Made by a program: the position numbers and the translations under genes. From contig CAZWRV010000016.1 in NCBI GenBank assembly GCA_964636325.1, forward strand, positions 1 through 64,000: 64,000 bases of DNA, given 5' to 3'. Positions within the stretch are counted from its first letter, which is position 1; every line of letters starts with the position of its first letter. A model generated the notes under the pieces. It was given only the letters and a program-made list of their open reading frames with translations. It made no database searches and had not been told where the DNA came from. This document shows positions 44,166 to 53,298 of this stretch, piece after piece. The stretch is from CAZWRV01 sp964636325. GTDB lineage: Bacteria; Verrucomicrobiota; Lentisphaeria; Victivallales; GWF2-50-93.

Positions 44166-44888
44166 CTACCAGCGATCCAAAGCTATCATGCTGTTGTATG
44201 TGACGACCATCTTCAAATTCTTCCAACTCCTGAATTGCGCACTGCCGTCCAGATAAAAGACGTTGACGCCTCTGATATGCGGATTTGTAGTTTGGATAAA
44301 ATAATAGTCCGCCAGATAGGCCAGATCGCACGGAGCCACGCTAGTCTTACCGCATGTTTCCAGTTCTCCAGGTACGCTGACGCGTGGATCCAATCTGAAT
44401 GAACAAGAATTACTCCCTCCCCAGAAATTCCTGTTTCTTAAAAAGTATCCTGTATACACATAGCCGCCCGGCCAGCTTTCAGTGGCAATCCTGTCGATGC
44501 AGTTCATAGTGTCTCCCCCACTCCCGCTCCAGGTTGGAGAGCCGAACTTTTCGCCATCCCTCGACGGACAGAAGAACAGGCTGGCTGAACTGCGGTTCCG
44601 CTGTAGGTCGCCGGTCTGAAACAGAACGTCCATATATGCCTTATAGCGGATTCTCTCTATTTCACACCAGGCGTAAATTGAACCGGAAGTGCCTTCGTTT
44701 GGCGTGTATGATCTGTTGTTTTCCGCATACATCAGCGCAGTCGTCCCGAGCTGCTTGATGTTGTTCAGGCAAAGTATGTTCTTGGCGGAATCCCTGGCAT
44801 TCTTCAGTGCCGGCAGCAGCATGGCCGCCAGGATTGCGATTATTGCTATTACCACAAGGAGCTCGATTAGTGTAAAGTGCTTCTTCAT
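44166..44888 (-). CDS. Pseudopilin with H-X9-DG motif
   Basis: A 240-aa prepilin-like protein. MKKHFTLIELLVVIAIIAI at the ATG 44888 (GGAGA upstream; an in-frame ATG at 44909 would add 7 residues) is a canonical leader and methylation site. The C-terminal 'HIRGVNVFYLDGSAQF' contains an exact His-x9-Asp-Gly. The middle holds several Cys residues ('LFFCPSRDG', 'SCSFRLDP') that could form disulfides outside the cell. It is the first gene of its block; no regulator is next to it, unlike blocks 1 and 4. Confidence 0.94.
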   Translation of the reverse strand: MKKHFTLIELLVVIAIIAILAAMLLPALKNARDSAKNILCLNNIKQLGTTALMYAENNRSYTPNEGTSGSIYAWCEIERIRYKAYMDVLFQTGDLQRNRSSASLFFCPSRDGEKFGSPTWSGSGGDTMNCIDRIATESWPGGYVYTGYFLRNRNFWGGSNSCSFRLDPRVSVPGELETCGKTSVAPCDLAYLADYYFIQTTNPHIRGVNVFYLDGSAQFRSWKNLKMVVTYNSMIALDRW

Positions 44889-45052
44889 GACAATGCTCTC
44901 CTTTCCCATTCATTTATCTAATAATCAGGCCCTTGGTTAAAACTGGAACGAACTCTCGTGGATACTGGATATCGCAGACAATGCTGCCATCCACTTGGTT
45001 TTCAGCTTTCAGGTAAATCGGACTTGCTGACGTATTCACGCCGCCTCTGTTC

Positions 45053-48000
45053 CTATTCCACCTTGAACGAAATCTCCTGTGTGAAGCCGGAAATCACTTC
45101 CGTCGCCCTGACATGATACTCGCCCTTTTCCTGGTTCAGCGCCAGAGGGATAGGATATATGGCTTTACCTTGCACTGCGATATTTTTTGTGAAATATTCG
45201 AGCGGTTTCCCGTCCTTCGTCACCTCGATCCGCACTGCGAAGCGGCTGTCCTTCAATGAGTTTGGCAGCATCGTGCATTTCAGTTCAACTGTTTCGCCCG
45301 GTTCAAATTCTTTCCCGTTCAGGTTGAGTGAAAGCCCGTCTATGCGTTCCGGCAGGAAGGCGAACAACCTGGGTTCGACCGCCGCTATTCCGGTTTCGAT
45401 CCTGTCTGTTTCTCCAAGATATTGTTTTCTGCGGACATCGTAGGCATGGTGTTTTTTTGCGGATTTGATGTAAAGCATGTCGCCTGGCGGATCGCTGATT
45501 GTCTTGTCAGGGATCAACCCGAGAAATACCGCTCGGCCATTGTCGAAGAAATAGCTTCGGACATCCGTCCTGATATTGCCTACGGAGTCCAGCACTTCAG
45601 TGCCGGGTTGGATTCCGGCCTGCGTGATCAATGCCTGGCGAATTGCGCACCATTGCTCGCGCTTGTCCGGGGAACCCTTGAGATAGAAGCCGCAGCCCTT
45701 CCCATATTGTTTCACACCCTTGATATTCAGATCGAACAGATCCTCCAGGGCGCTCTTGGTGAGGGCGGCACCGCCTTTCATGGTCTGGCCGGTGCCACCG
45801 CAAGTTGGACACGCCTGCCAGACATTGCCGACCTCGACGCGTTTCTCGCCTTTGCATTTCACGCATGTCTCGAATTTGATGTCACCGGTGTTTGCCGTCT
45901 CATCGTATGGCCGCAGGTATTCATCCATCAGCGCTGGAGGGTAATCTGCAATCACAAGCCCGCCTGTCTTCGCGAAATCTTTTATTTTTTCGATGGTCGC
46001 TCCAGCAAGCGACTGGCAGCCCGGCAGTATCAAAACTTTCTGTGTTTCTCCGAACGCAAGTTCCTTTTGCGATGCATTTTCGTCAATCATCCGGAAATCC
46101 AGTCCGACGTGGCGCAGCATGTCCTCGAAACGGACACGGCACTGCTCCCAACTGGTCTCCATCGGGTTGATAATGCCGGCATAATAGGAGCTGTTCGACC
46201 ATAGGACGACGATCGGATCAATCCGCTTTTTGCTTTCCAGCAGCAGTTTACCGGCGCCGCTTTCCAATTCTCGGCATTCCTCGGCCGCCTGTTTGAAGCA
46301 GAGAAGCGGCTCGCACAAGTCGGCTGTAAGCGAGAAGGCGCCAGGCCACCAGGCGACGTGCGTCCCGCCCATGAACAGGTACTGCCATGGCACAACCCGC
46401 ATGTCCCACTCCGCCCTCGCATACACGTAGTAGCCAATCCAGGTTCCCATCCGCCTGCTGGTTCCATTATTGAAAGATTCCAAGGGGGACTGGGTAAAGG
46501 TATTGACTATCTTCGCCATCCTTGGCCAATCGTAGTCCATGCCGCCCTGGCAGTCAATTGAAATTCCTGCGCCCGGATCGCGCTGCTGGATGGTGTCATA
46601 TATTTTCTCGGTGACTTTGTTGAAGCGGTCAACCTTGTGAAGCTCCTGGTCGAGCCATCGGGTCGGCTGCCGGGATGTCTTGGCATCCGCAAAGGAAATC
46701 TGGTTGATCTCGTCGAAACCCCCGAACTTTGCGTTCCATATCTCATTGATTTTTGCGATATCGCCGTACCGCTCCTTGAGGTAAAGGCGATAGTCCCTGA
46801 GCACTTCCGGATTGTCCCATGCCTTGTCGTCGCGGGCAACGAAGCATTCCTCGCAGACACTGTATGCCATGGTACCGTAGCGCCGGTAGGCTTCTGTGAA
46901 AGGTTCATAGGTCCTGCCCCAGTGCTCCAGGATATTTTCCATTTCGCCGTGGCTCGGATGCGTCGGTTTGTCGGTAATCAGGAATCCCCACGGGCCGATG
47001 CAGTAAGGATTGGCGAGCAGATTGTTCCTGGCCAGATTGTCCGCCGTCTCTGCCATTGTCTCCGGCAACAACCAGGCCACCTGATCGTAATACCCGGTAA
47101 CTCCTGACTGCTTCCATTCATGCATGCGAACCTTGTTTGCACGGGTGTTGAAAGCATCGCCCCACATCAGGAACTGGTAATCGTCCATTCTATTCGAGGG
47201 CAACCCTACCCATTTCTCCTGCTGGTCAACGATGATATCCTTTTCCATGACTTTCGTTGCAATCCGAAAGGTGCGGGAAAGCGGATGTTTGATTGCGTCA
47301 AAGGCGAATTCGCCGTCAGAATCGACCTTTACCGTGTTAAGCAGTCTTCCATATGTGTCCCAGAGTTCGACTATGGCGCTCAGTCCGGAGTCCAACGGCT
47401 GCTTCCATTTTATTATTCCGCCGATCTTTTCGTCCTTGGCATAATATTTCTTTGATGTTTCAATGTTTTCGACATATTGCTCGTCGGTCACAAGCAGACC
47501 TGCCGATGCCCAGTCGAGAACCGCTCCGCGCTTCAGGACCCAGGCGTCCACAATGTATGTCCCGCGTGGCAGCGCGGGAATCTCCGGAGAGACTGGCGTC
47601 TCATCTTTCCCAAGCTTCAGCGGCTCCTCAAATCTTTTCAGCAGGTTCCCGTTTCGGTCGCGCAATTCGCAGGCCAACGACAAATCAGGAACCACAGCGC
47701 CTGACGATGCGACGGCAAACTGGATCGGTTTGCCAGGCAATTCCTTGCGTCCAACCGTCGGTACAGAAGTCTGTGCGCTTATCCGGATATTGCTTGTCTT
47801 CCCGGTTGCCTTGTAGAGGAGCTTCCCGAGTATCGAATAGTAGTAATCGTAGAACAGCGGATCGTCCGGGACAAAAGGTGTCAGGGCGACCGAATTCGCG
47901 TATGAGTTCCATGGCCGGGCGAGCATCACATCCTGCTTGTTTTTCATCCATCTGTCCTGGTAATCCAGCCAGACGACGGTTCCTCCGCCCAGGTTTCCGG

Positions 48001-48694
48001 AACGTATTTCCATGGGGCCGATGCGGCGGGGTATATAGCTTTTCGGCGATGACTGTTCGTAGTCCACGTCCAAGGGCAGAAGGGACAGGGGAATGCTTTG
48101 CTTCACGGTGTCCGCAAGGGGATTGCCCGTGACGCTAAACTGCATCTGTTTCTGAAGTTTTTCATCCACATCCCATGGGCTGATGAAGAGCAGCGCGGCT
48201 CCAGACCGTACCCGGCCAAGGATTTTATTTCTGATCATTTCCGGGATGGCAGTCCATTTTACCTTGCCTATGATTATGGCGTCATAGCGATATCCACCGC
48301 TGAGCAGATGGTTTGCCAAGTCGTCGAGCATTTCCTCGGAAGGTATCGGATCGTATGCTGGTTCGCCTCCCTCCTTGTGCCAGCAGTCATACTTTGAAAC
48401 AGTTATCAGGCTGATGTCGGCGGGAATTCTGGATTTCAGCTCGGCCGCTTCACGCGCCGAGTCGCTCGGCAGGATTGCGAGAATCTTCAAGTTTCCCAGC
48501 GAGTATGGGGTGGCCCAGTCTATGCGCGGCCCGTAAAGGTCCATCGGCAGGTTGCCGAAGAAATCGTTGCGGTATTGGTAACCCGCCGGAGCCTCCCGCG
48601 AATATTCCGTGATCGTGCCTGCACCGGACGCCTTGATGCCGGCAACCGCGACAATTGCCGTTAGGACGAACCTTTCCCAGAATTTCAAAGGCAT
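45053..48694 (-). CDS. 1213-aa secreted GH42-like hydrolase with an embedded DnaJ-type zinc-ribbon motif
   Basis: An N-terminal signal segment ends near ASGAG. A Rossmann-like domain (60-310) and Ig-like domains precede a (beta/alpha)8-like region at about 500-860 ('GTMAYSVCEECFVARDD', 'ISIDCQGGMDYDWPR', 'WPGAFSLTADLCEPLL'). A GATase/trimerisation-like domain (870-1050) follows, then a C-terminal beta domain. Within the trimerisation-like domain, at about residues 941-972, there is an insertion with CVKCKGEK and CPTCGGTG. This is the CxxCxG...CxxCxGTG pattern of the DnaJ zinc domain, 14 residues apart, and is not something I know from GH42 proteins. The catalytic Glu may be in 'CEEC'. It is the last gene of block 4. 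Confidence 0.75.
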   Translation of the reverse strand: MPLKFWERFVLTAIVAVAGIKASGAGTITEYSREAPAGYQYRNDFFGNLPMDLYGPRIDWATPYSLGNLKILAILPSDSAREAAELKSRIPADISLITVSKYDCWHKEGGEPAYDPIPSEEMLDDLANHLLSGGYRYDAIIIGKVKWTAIPEMIRNKILGRVRSGAALLFISPWDVDEKLQKQMQFSVTGNPLADTVKQSIPLSLLPLDVDYEQSSPKSYIPRRIGPMEIRSGNLGGGTVVWLDYQDRWMKNKQDVMLARPWNSYANSVALTPFVPDDPLFYDYYYSILGKLLYKATGKTSNIRISAQTSVPTVGRKELPGKPIQFAVASSGAVVPDLSLACELRDRNGNLLKRFEEPLKLGKDETPVSPEIPALPRGTYIVDAWVLKRGAVLDWASAGLLVTDEQYVENIETSKKYYAKDEKIGGIIKWKQPLDSGLSAIVELWDTYGRLLNTVKVDSDGEFAFDAIKHPLSRTFRIATKVMEKDIIVDQQEKWVGLPSNRMDDYQFLMWGDAFNTRANKVRMHEWKQSGVTGYYDQVAWLLPETMAETADNLARNNLLANPYCIGPWGFLITDKPTHPSHGEMENILEHWGRTYEPFTEAYRRYGTMAYSVCEECFVARDDKAWDNPEVLRDYRLYLKERYGDIAKINEIWNAKFGGFDEINQISFADAKTSRQPTRWLDQELHKVDRFNKVTEKIYDTIQQRDPGAGISIDCQGGMDYDWPRMAKIVNTFTQSPLESFNNGTSRRMGTWIGYYVYARAEWDMRVVPWQYLFMGGTHVAWWPGAFSLTADLCEPLLCFKQAAEECRELESGAGKLLLESKKRIDPIVVLWSNSSYYAGIINPMETSWEQCRVRFEDMLRHVGLDFRMIDENASQKELAFGETQKVLILPGCQSLAGATIEKIKDFAKTGGLVIADYPPALMDEYLRPYDETANTGDIKFETCVKCKGEKRVEVGNVWQACPTCGGTGQTMKGGAALTKSALEDLFDLNIKGVKQYGKGCGFYLKGSPDKREQWCAIRQALITQAGIQPGTEVLDSVGNIRTDVRSYFFDNGRAVFLGLIPDKTISDPPGDMLYIKSAKKHHAYDVRRKQYLGETDRIETGIAAVEPRLFAFLPERIDGLSLNLNGKEFEPGETVELKCTMLPNSLKDSRFAVRIEVTKDGKPLEYFTKNIAVQGKAIYPIPLALNQEKGEYHVRATEVISGFTQEISFKVE

Positions 48695-48744
48695 TATATG
48701 TTTCCTTCCGTTTCTTTAATTCACAGTTTTTTAAGACCAAGATT

Positions 48745-48955
48745 ATTGACGCAGAGGCGCAGAGGAGCAAAGAGTTTAGAACATAACCGGCTACGGCGGA
48801 ACCTTTTTAGACAGGATAACAGGATTGACACGATTGATATCCTGCAAATCTCGTATACGATTGAACTAATTACCGCTCTGAAAAGCCCCAATCTTATCGT
48901 TCATTGTTTGTTTTCACATTAACTTTTCCTTGCGCCTCTGCGCCTTTGCGTTAAT
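48745..48955. mobile_element. Repeat-bounded element with no intact gene (GCGCAGAG word)
   Basis: The left arm (48745-48776) starts ATTGACGCAGAGGCGCAGAG; the right arm (48929-48955), read in reverse complement, starts ATTAACGCAAAGGCGCAGAG. They are ~27-bp imperfect inverted repeats. The right end overlaps the stop codon (48951-48953) of the CBM9-like gene. The 150-bp interior has no credible gene, only short decayed sequence. The same class of word is common beside S23 and GxxExxY genes in other bacteria, as I recall. Confidence 0.6.
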
Positions 48956-50492
48956 ACACTTTTCCTTGTCGCAATTGTTTCATCGTATCGAGTTCCTCTA
49001 TCATGCAACGCAAGCTGAAATCCACGTAATTCAGCCGCGCATAAGCCTTGGTGACTTCCTCCCATCCGGCGGATCCAGTCTTCAGCGCGTTTTCGTCAGC
49101 GTAACTTTCTACTGCTTTAAGGCGTTCGCCATATGCCTGAGAACGACCGAGCTGCTCTGCAATATCCAAGATGTTTTTTCTTGCCGCAGACACCTGTTCT
49201 GGATATCTGGCGCACCAATCGGTGAAATCCGTCATTATGAGTGTTCCGAAAGCGTCGGGGTTATGGAAATACACTCCGACCGCTGCCCAAGTGGAAACAC
49301 CGGAACTTTGGTTTGCGCAGACATTGATGCGCCAGTTCTTTTCGGGAGCAAGTTTTTCGACGCCAAGTTCCTTAAGCGGGATGCGAATCTCGCAGAACCA
49401 GCGATCTTCCGCCGTGCCAGCCGCCGTTTCCCACGCGCCGTTCCATGAGGCGTCTTTTCCGGCGCCCTCGAAACGGTACCCGTCCAGCGATGCGACAAAC
49501 TGGAAATAGCGGGCCGAATCCGGAGGCTGGAGGAACAGTTCGGCGGATTCACGGGCGGTATATGTGTCGTTTTTAGGAAGCGGGGTGCCCTTGCCGTCCA
49601 GGAGCGGTTGCGATTGCAGTTCCTGCCGAACCTGCGTGGCGCCGGCCAGAGGGATTTCCACTCCGAAATAGATATTATTGTCGTCGTGCATGACTTTGAA
49701 TCCCGGAGAAGACGGCGCGAGGCATGACTGGTCGGTATAGCTGCGAAATCCGCAGAATTCCACCGCCGAGTTCCAAACTGGTTCATCCAGCTTGCCGTCA
49801 ATCACGATTTTATCTTCCGCGTCGGACGCGAACGCCACGCGTTCCTGACAGTCCGATGGAATCGTAATCAATTTGCGGTCATCTTCGCGCATGACCTTCC
49901 CGACAAAGATCTCGTCGAACAATATCTCCTTGGAAGCCGTCAGCCTGGGAACCGCAAACGTCGGCGCCCGCCCCGTCACCAATACCCGTTCCTCGAACGG
50001 CGACCATTCGTCCTTTTTCAAGCTTCCTTTTTCCGACAGGAATTCCGCGTTTCCATCTCCATATACATGAAGATATATTCTGGCGGCGCCTTCACCCTTG
50101 GCCCAGAAACGGATGACATACATATCGCCGTCTTTCGTTTTAAATGCATCTGGAGAACTCGGCGAAAGATAGATATTTCCCAAATTCTGCCGCAAAGCCT
50201 TCTGGCCTGAATGCACATCCTTGTCTTCCATCTTCAGCAGCTTGCAGCCCTCGTTGATCAGCGAATGGATTTTCGGAAGCAGGATATTTCCATTGCCGGA
50301 CTTGGAGAATTCAGTGTCTTTGCACTGGGCGGTCAGGTAGTTCCAGGCGGCGGTCTTCTCGGGGCCGATAGCGATCCATTCCTCGCATCCTCCGTCAAGA
50401 ACCAGGTTTACACCAAGTTCCTCGCCGAACACGGATGAAAAGAAAATAAAGGCGCATGGTAGGCAGAACAAGATTCGTGTGATTTGAAACAT
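48951..50492 (-). CDS. Secreted protein with CBM9-like domain
   Basis: A 513-aa protein with signal peptide ending SSVFG. Residues 25-200 are a jelly-roll domain ('NLVLDGGCEEWIA'). Residues about 215-420 are a CBM9/cytochrome c554-like carbohydrate-binding fold ('IVIDGKLDEPVWNSAVEFCG', 'DNNIYFGVEIP', 'WFCEIRIPLKELGV'). The last 70 residues are helical. No catalytic motif is seen, so substrate binding at the cell surface is the likely job. It follows the block's pseudopilin and precedes the GH42-like gene. The stop codon lies inside the end of the repeat-bounded element 48745-48955. Confidence 0.8.
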   Translation of the reverse strand: MFQITRILFCLPCAFIFFSSVFGEELGVNLVLDGGCEEWIAIGPEKTAAWNYLTAQCKDTEFSKSGNGNILLPKIHSLINEGCKLLKMEDKDVHSGQKALRQNLGNIYLSPSSPDAFKTKDGDMYVIRFWAKGEGAARIYLHVYGDGNAEFLSEKGSLKKDEWSPFEERVLVTGRAPTFAVPRLTASKEILFDEIFVGKVMREDDRKLITIPSDCQERVAFASDAEDKIVIDGKLDEPVWNSAVEFCGFRSYTDQSCLAPSSPGFKVMHDDNNIYFGVEIPLAGATQVRQELQSQPLLDGKGTPLPKNDTYTARESAELFLQPPDSARYFQFVASLDGYRFEGAGKDASWNGAWETAAGTAEDRWFCEIRIPLKELGVEKLAPEKNWRINVCANQSSGVSTWAAVGVYFHNPDAFGTLIMTDFTDWCARYPEQVSAARKNILDIAEQLGRSQAYGERLKAVESYADENALKTGSAGWEEVTKAYARLNYVDFSLRCMIEELDTMKQLRQGKVY

Positions 50493-50513
50493 TAATGTTC
50501 TCCTGCTACCCCG

Positions 50514-51308
50514 TCATTGTTTCAGAGTATTCTGCAAAGTCACCCCCGTCGTTGTGACATTCAAACTCCATCCCCAAATACCCAAGGGCGTGATTTTCAG
50601 GTGGTGCGGATCGTTGAAATAATATGTGGAGCAGTCGTTCCGGAGACAGTTCATGCCTGTGACATGGTTGGAGGAATATCTGGAATCTGTGAGCTGGGTG
50701 TCCTTTAAGCTTGCATCCATCACCATCACCCAGCCGCTGGAAGAATAGGAGGTTCCAATACCGTCAATCCGGAAGGGCTCACATGCTTTGTTCAAGCCGT
50801 TCGGGGTGAGGAGCCCATAGCTGCACACAAGATTCTGATACCAGAAAGGATTGTCGCAGGCGTCAACAGCGGCCACATAGGCACCCCAGATGCTCCAACC
50901 GATGCTCCAATGTTCCTTGCAGAAGTAGTTTGACGAATTTGACGGAGCGGAAGGACAATATAGGATATCGGCGGCGGCACTTCTGCTTTTGCCCAAATAA
51001 CCGTTCTGGATCAGCGATCTGAATCCGTTCGGTACGGCCTCCGCCGTTGTTATTGCGTCAGTCGTGCCTTGGATGTATGGGTATGCCGTCGATGTGGGGG
51101 TGCTTAACAGTTGCGACGGTATCATGAAGCCGTTGAAGTCGACTGCATATTGCTGGCAGCCGTATCCGACCTGCTTGAGGTTGCTTTTGCATACCGCCTC
51201 CCTGGCGACATCCTTCGCCTGCTTCAGGGCGGGCAGAAGCAAGGCCGCGAGAATCGCGATTATCGCGATTACGACTAGAAGCTCTATGATCGTGAAAAAC
51301 CTTTTCAT
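50514..51308 (-). CDS. Pseudopilin (prepilin N-terminal domain)
   Basis: A 264-aa protein starting MKRFFTIIELLVVIAIIAIL, a prepilin leader with Ile in place of the usual Leu after Thr and the conserved Glu+5 retained. The C-terminal half is Cys- and Tyr-rich ('ADILYCPSAPSNSSNYF', 'CLRNDCSTYYF'). There is no clear H-x9-DG; 'NDPHHLKI' lies near the end. GGGGAAC precedes the ATG. It sits between the regulator (51432-52553) and the CBM9-like gene, in the usual place for a block's pseudopilin. Confidence 0.93.
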   Translation of the reverse strand: MKRFFTIIELLVVIAIIAILAALLLPALKQAKDVAREAVCKSNLKQVGYGCQQYAVDFNGFMIPSQLLSTPTSTAYPYIQGTTDAITTAEAVPNGFRSLIQNGYLGKSRSAAADILYCPSAPSNSSNYFCKEHWSIGWSIWGAYVAAVDACDNPFWYQNLVCSYGLLTPNGLNKACEPFRIDGIGTSYSSSGWVMVMDASLKDTQLTDSRYSSNHVTGMNCLRNDCSTYYFNDPHHLKITPLGIWGWSLNVTTTGVTLQNTLKQ

Positions 51309-51431
51309 GTTCCCCTCCGTTTTGTATAGTTCCTCAAAAACTCGAGGTACGGCGGGAGCTGCGCCTACGCCGATTCATAAAAGACAAAAGATTTAAGGCG
51401 GAGGCATGCGACAAAGAATTCCGCCCATCAT

Positions 51432-52553
51432 CTACGCTCGCCTCCTTGCCACCGATTCTCTTTCAACCAGTTTCGGCTTAATCAAAACCTTCTCCCCCGG
51501 CTTGCCTCCGACAAGCAGGCGGTAGGCCTCCCTGGCGATTTCCTCCTCGCAGATCGAAATTGAACTGAGCGGCACCTTATAGCCAGCAGAGTGTGGAGTG
51601 TTGTAGAAACCGACGATTGACACGTCCCGGGGCACGGCCAGATCCATCTTTTCCAGCGCCGGAATAAGCTGCTCTATCGCCATGATGTCCCTGTATACAA
51701 GGAGTCCAGTCGGGGGGGCTGAACTGGAAAAAAGATCACGAACAACGTCCTCAGTAGGCTCTCCATTGATAAGGCGCCAGCTCGTTCCCTCGTCAAAAAA
51801 CATTCGTCTTCTCCGGCATGCCCTTCGAAACCCGTTGAGCATCTGGAGCTGGATTGATTTCCAGAGCTTCGGCTCTTCTTTCTCGCATGTCGTTATAAAC
51901 GCAATATTCCTGTGTCTGTGAGAGAAGAAATGCTCTACGGCCGATTCTCCGGCCATTTCATAGTCGGCAAGCGCGAATTTCGCCCCCGGGATCTCGCTGT
52001 CCCAGTGATATCTGTTTATGAAGACAAGGTTTCTTGTCACGTCGACCATGTCCTTCAGGAATTCATACGGCAATCTGTCATGGCCTTCCACGATGAAGCC
52101 GTAAGGCTTGTCAGCTATTATCTTGGAGAGGAAGGCGGTGATTGAATCCTTGGAGTAATAGTATTCCTCGCTTATTACCAGGGGATAGAGCCCTTTTTTC
52201 AGAAGATGCGGGCAGATGCCTTGGAATATATTTTCGTAGACATGCCCTTTTTCAAGCATAATCATGCAGACGGAATTGCTGACACTGCGGCTGCGGATCT
52301 CGTCATCAGGCTGCTCGACAGGCAATTTGCTTTTTACAAAAGTTCCCCTCCTTCCAGCTTCCTTGATGATCAAACCGTCCTCTTCAAGAATATTGAATGC
52401 GCACTCGACGACCTTTTTGCTTACGGATAGCTCCCTTGCCAAGACCCTCATGCATTGGATCCTGTCACCGGGAGACAGCAGCCCTTTTAATATTCTGTCC
52501 TTGAATATTTCCACGACCTGCTGCGACTTGGATGGTGATGAAATGAGTTCCAT
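51432..52553 (-). CDS. GntR-type HTH / LacI-type effector-domain transcriptional regulator
   Basis: A 373-aa regulator. Residues 1-75 are a GntR winged helix ('LSPGDRIQCMRVLARELSVS', 'AGRRGTFVKS'). Residues 90-370 are a LacI/GalR-like sugar-binding domain ('VFINRYHWDSEIPGAKFALA', 'VSIVGFYNTPHSAGY', 'KPKLVERESVARRR'). It lies at the head of block 4 and probably responds to a sugar from that block's substrate. Its promoter is a perfect sigma70 consensus overlapped by GTGACAT repeats in 10-bp steps, which indicates self-repression. Confidence 0.9.
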   Translation of the reverse strand: MELISSPSKSQQVVEIFKDRILKGLLSPGDRIQCMRVLARELSVSKKVVECAFNILEEDGLIIKEAGRRGTFVKSKLPVEQPDDEIRSRSVSNSVCMIMLEKGHVYENIFQGICPHLLKKGLYPLVISEEYYYSKDSITAFLSKIIADKPYGFIVEGHDRLPYEFLKDMVDVTRNLVFINRYHWDSEIPGAKFALADYEMAGESAVEHFFSHRHRNIAFITTCEKEEPKLWKSIQLQMLNGFRRACRRRRMFFDEGTSWRLINGEPTEDVVRDLFSSSAPPTGLLVYRDIMAIEQLIPALEKMDLAVPRDVSIVGFYNTPHSAGYKVPLSSISICEEEIAREAYRLLVGGKPGEKVLIKPKLVERESVARRRA

Positions 52554-52573
52554 GCGATCACTTACCCCTTGTT

Positions 52574-52620
52574 ATGTCACTGAATGTCACCATTATAAGC
52601 CATAAGGAGACATATGTCAA
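52574..52620 (-). promoter_or_regulatory. Consensus promoter with phased repeats, second regulator
   Basis: On the minus strand TTGACA (52620-52615), a 17-bp spacer and TATAAT (52597-52592) form an exact consensus. ATGTCA words on the plus strand begin at 52574, 52584 and 52614, spaced 10 and 30 bp, placing them on one helix face. One overlaps the -35 box and two lie just downstream of the -10 box. Confidence 0.8.
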
Positions 52621-52690
52621 GGGCAGGAGGGGATATTTTCAGTATTTTTGTTGTAACGATATTGCGAAGACGCTGCTACGGACATCGCAA

Positions 52691-53203
52691 TCATTTAGGT
52701 TCAAAGACGATAGGGAAAGCATTTTCCGCAGATCTGGCGTTGACGAGGGCGAACTCCGAGTGGGCGTCCAGCGAGGCATGGATTCCGATTCTGCCGCCGT
52801 CAAAGCTGAACCTTGCCCTTTTCAAACGCCTTCCTTCGACAAGTTGGAAGACGGACCAGCCGGAACCGCAGGCAGCCGTTGCCATGTCAATCCAAACAGT
52901 TCCCTTCCAGATTTCACCTTTGCCGCCGATGCCGCAGGGCTGCTTGATTCTTGAATGGTTGAATATGTTTGCAAAGACGGCATTATTACGCCGGGAAAGA
53001 GTGATTTCAAGCCACTCGCAGGCGGGAGTGAATTCGGAGATTCTTCTTTCGCGGCATAGGTTTTCGACCGCATCTCTGACGATTTTGTTTTCGGAATGCC
53101 TGCCCAGCGTCTGCAGATTTTCGCGCCAAACTAGGATCGCCCCTTCCTCGTTGAGCGAAGCACGACATCGGCCCGTTGAGCACCCCTTGCCGCCAAAAAT
53201 AGC
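52691..53203 (-). pseudogene. 5'-truncated gene of unknown function
   Basis: A continuous frame of about 145 codons ends in a TGA at 52691 ('SAENAFPIVFEPK'). It opens only with an in-frame TAG just upstream of 53203 and has no ATG, GTG or TTG before the internal Met at 52885. The protein text is plausible ('LNEEGAILVWRENLQTLG', 'CEWLEITLSRRNNAVFAN', 'GKGEIWKGTVWIDMATAACG'), so it seems to be the C-terminal part of a real protein whose start was lost next to the regulator promoter. I do not recognise the family. Confidence 0.5.
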
Positions 53204-53241
53204 CTAATTCCAGCCCATGGCCTTGACTGCGGTTGGAGCCA

Positions 53242-53289
53242 ATGATAGTATAACTGATATACAAACTGCTATTGCATCTGATATAGGAA
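53242..53289 (+). promoter_or_regulatory. 12-bp iterated operator-like repeats before the third regulator
   Basis: Units start at 53242 (ATGATAGTATAA), 53254 (CTGATATACAAA), 53266 (CTGCTATTGCAT) and 53278 (CTGATATAGGAA), an exact 12-bp period ending in the AGGAA ribosome site. TATAAC at 53249 may be the -10 box; the nearest -35 candidate (TTGACT at 53223) is 20 bp away, so the promoter is weak or activated. Confidence 0.55.
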
Positions 53290-53298
53290 CATGAACCG

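Noticed and set aside
41736..44984. Shared 12-mer TCGCAGACAATG at 41736 and 44973
   Set aside because: Similarity ends quickly on both sides, and one 12-bp match is weak evidence of a repeat.
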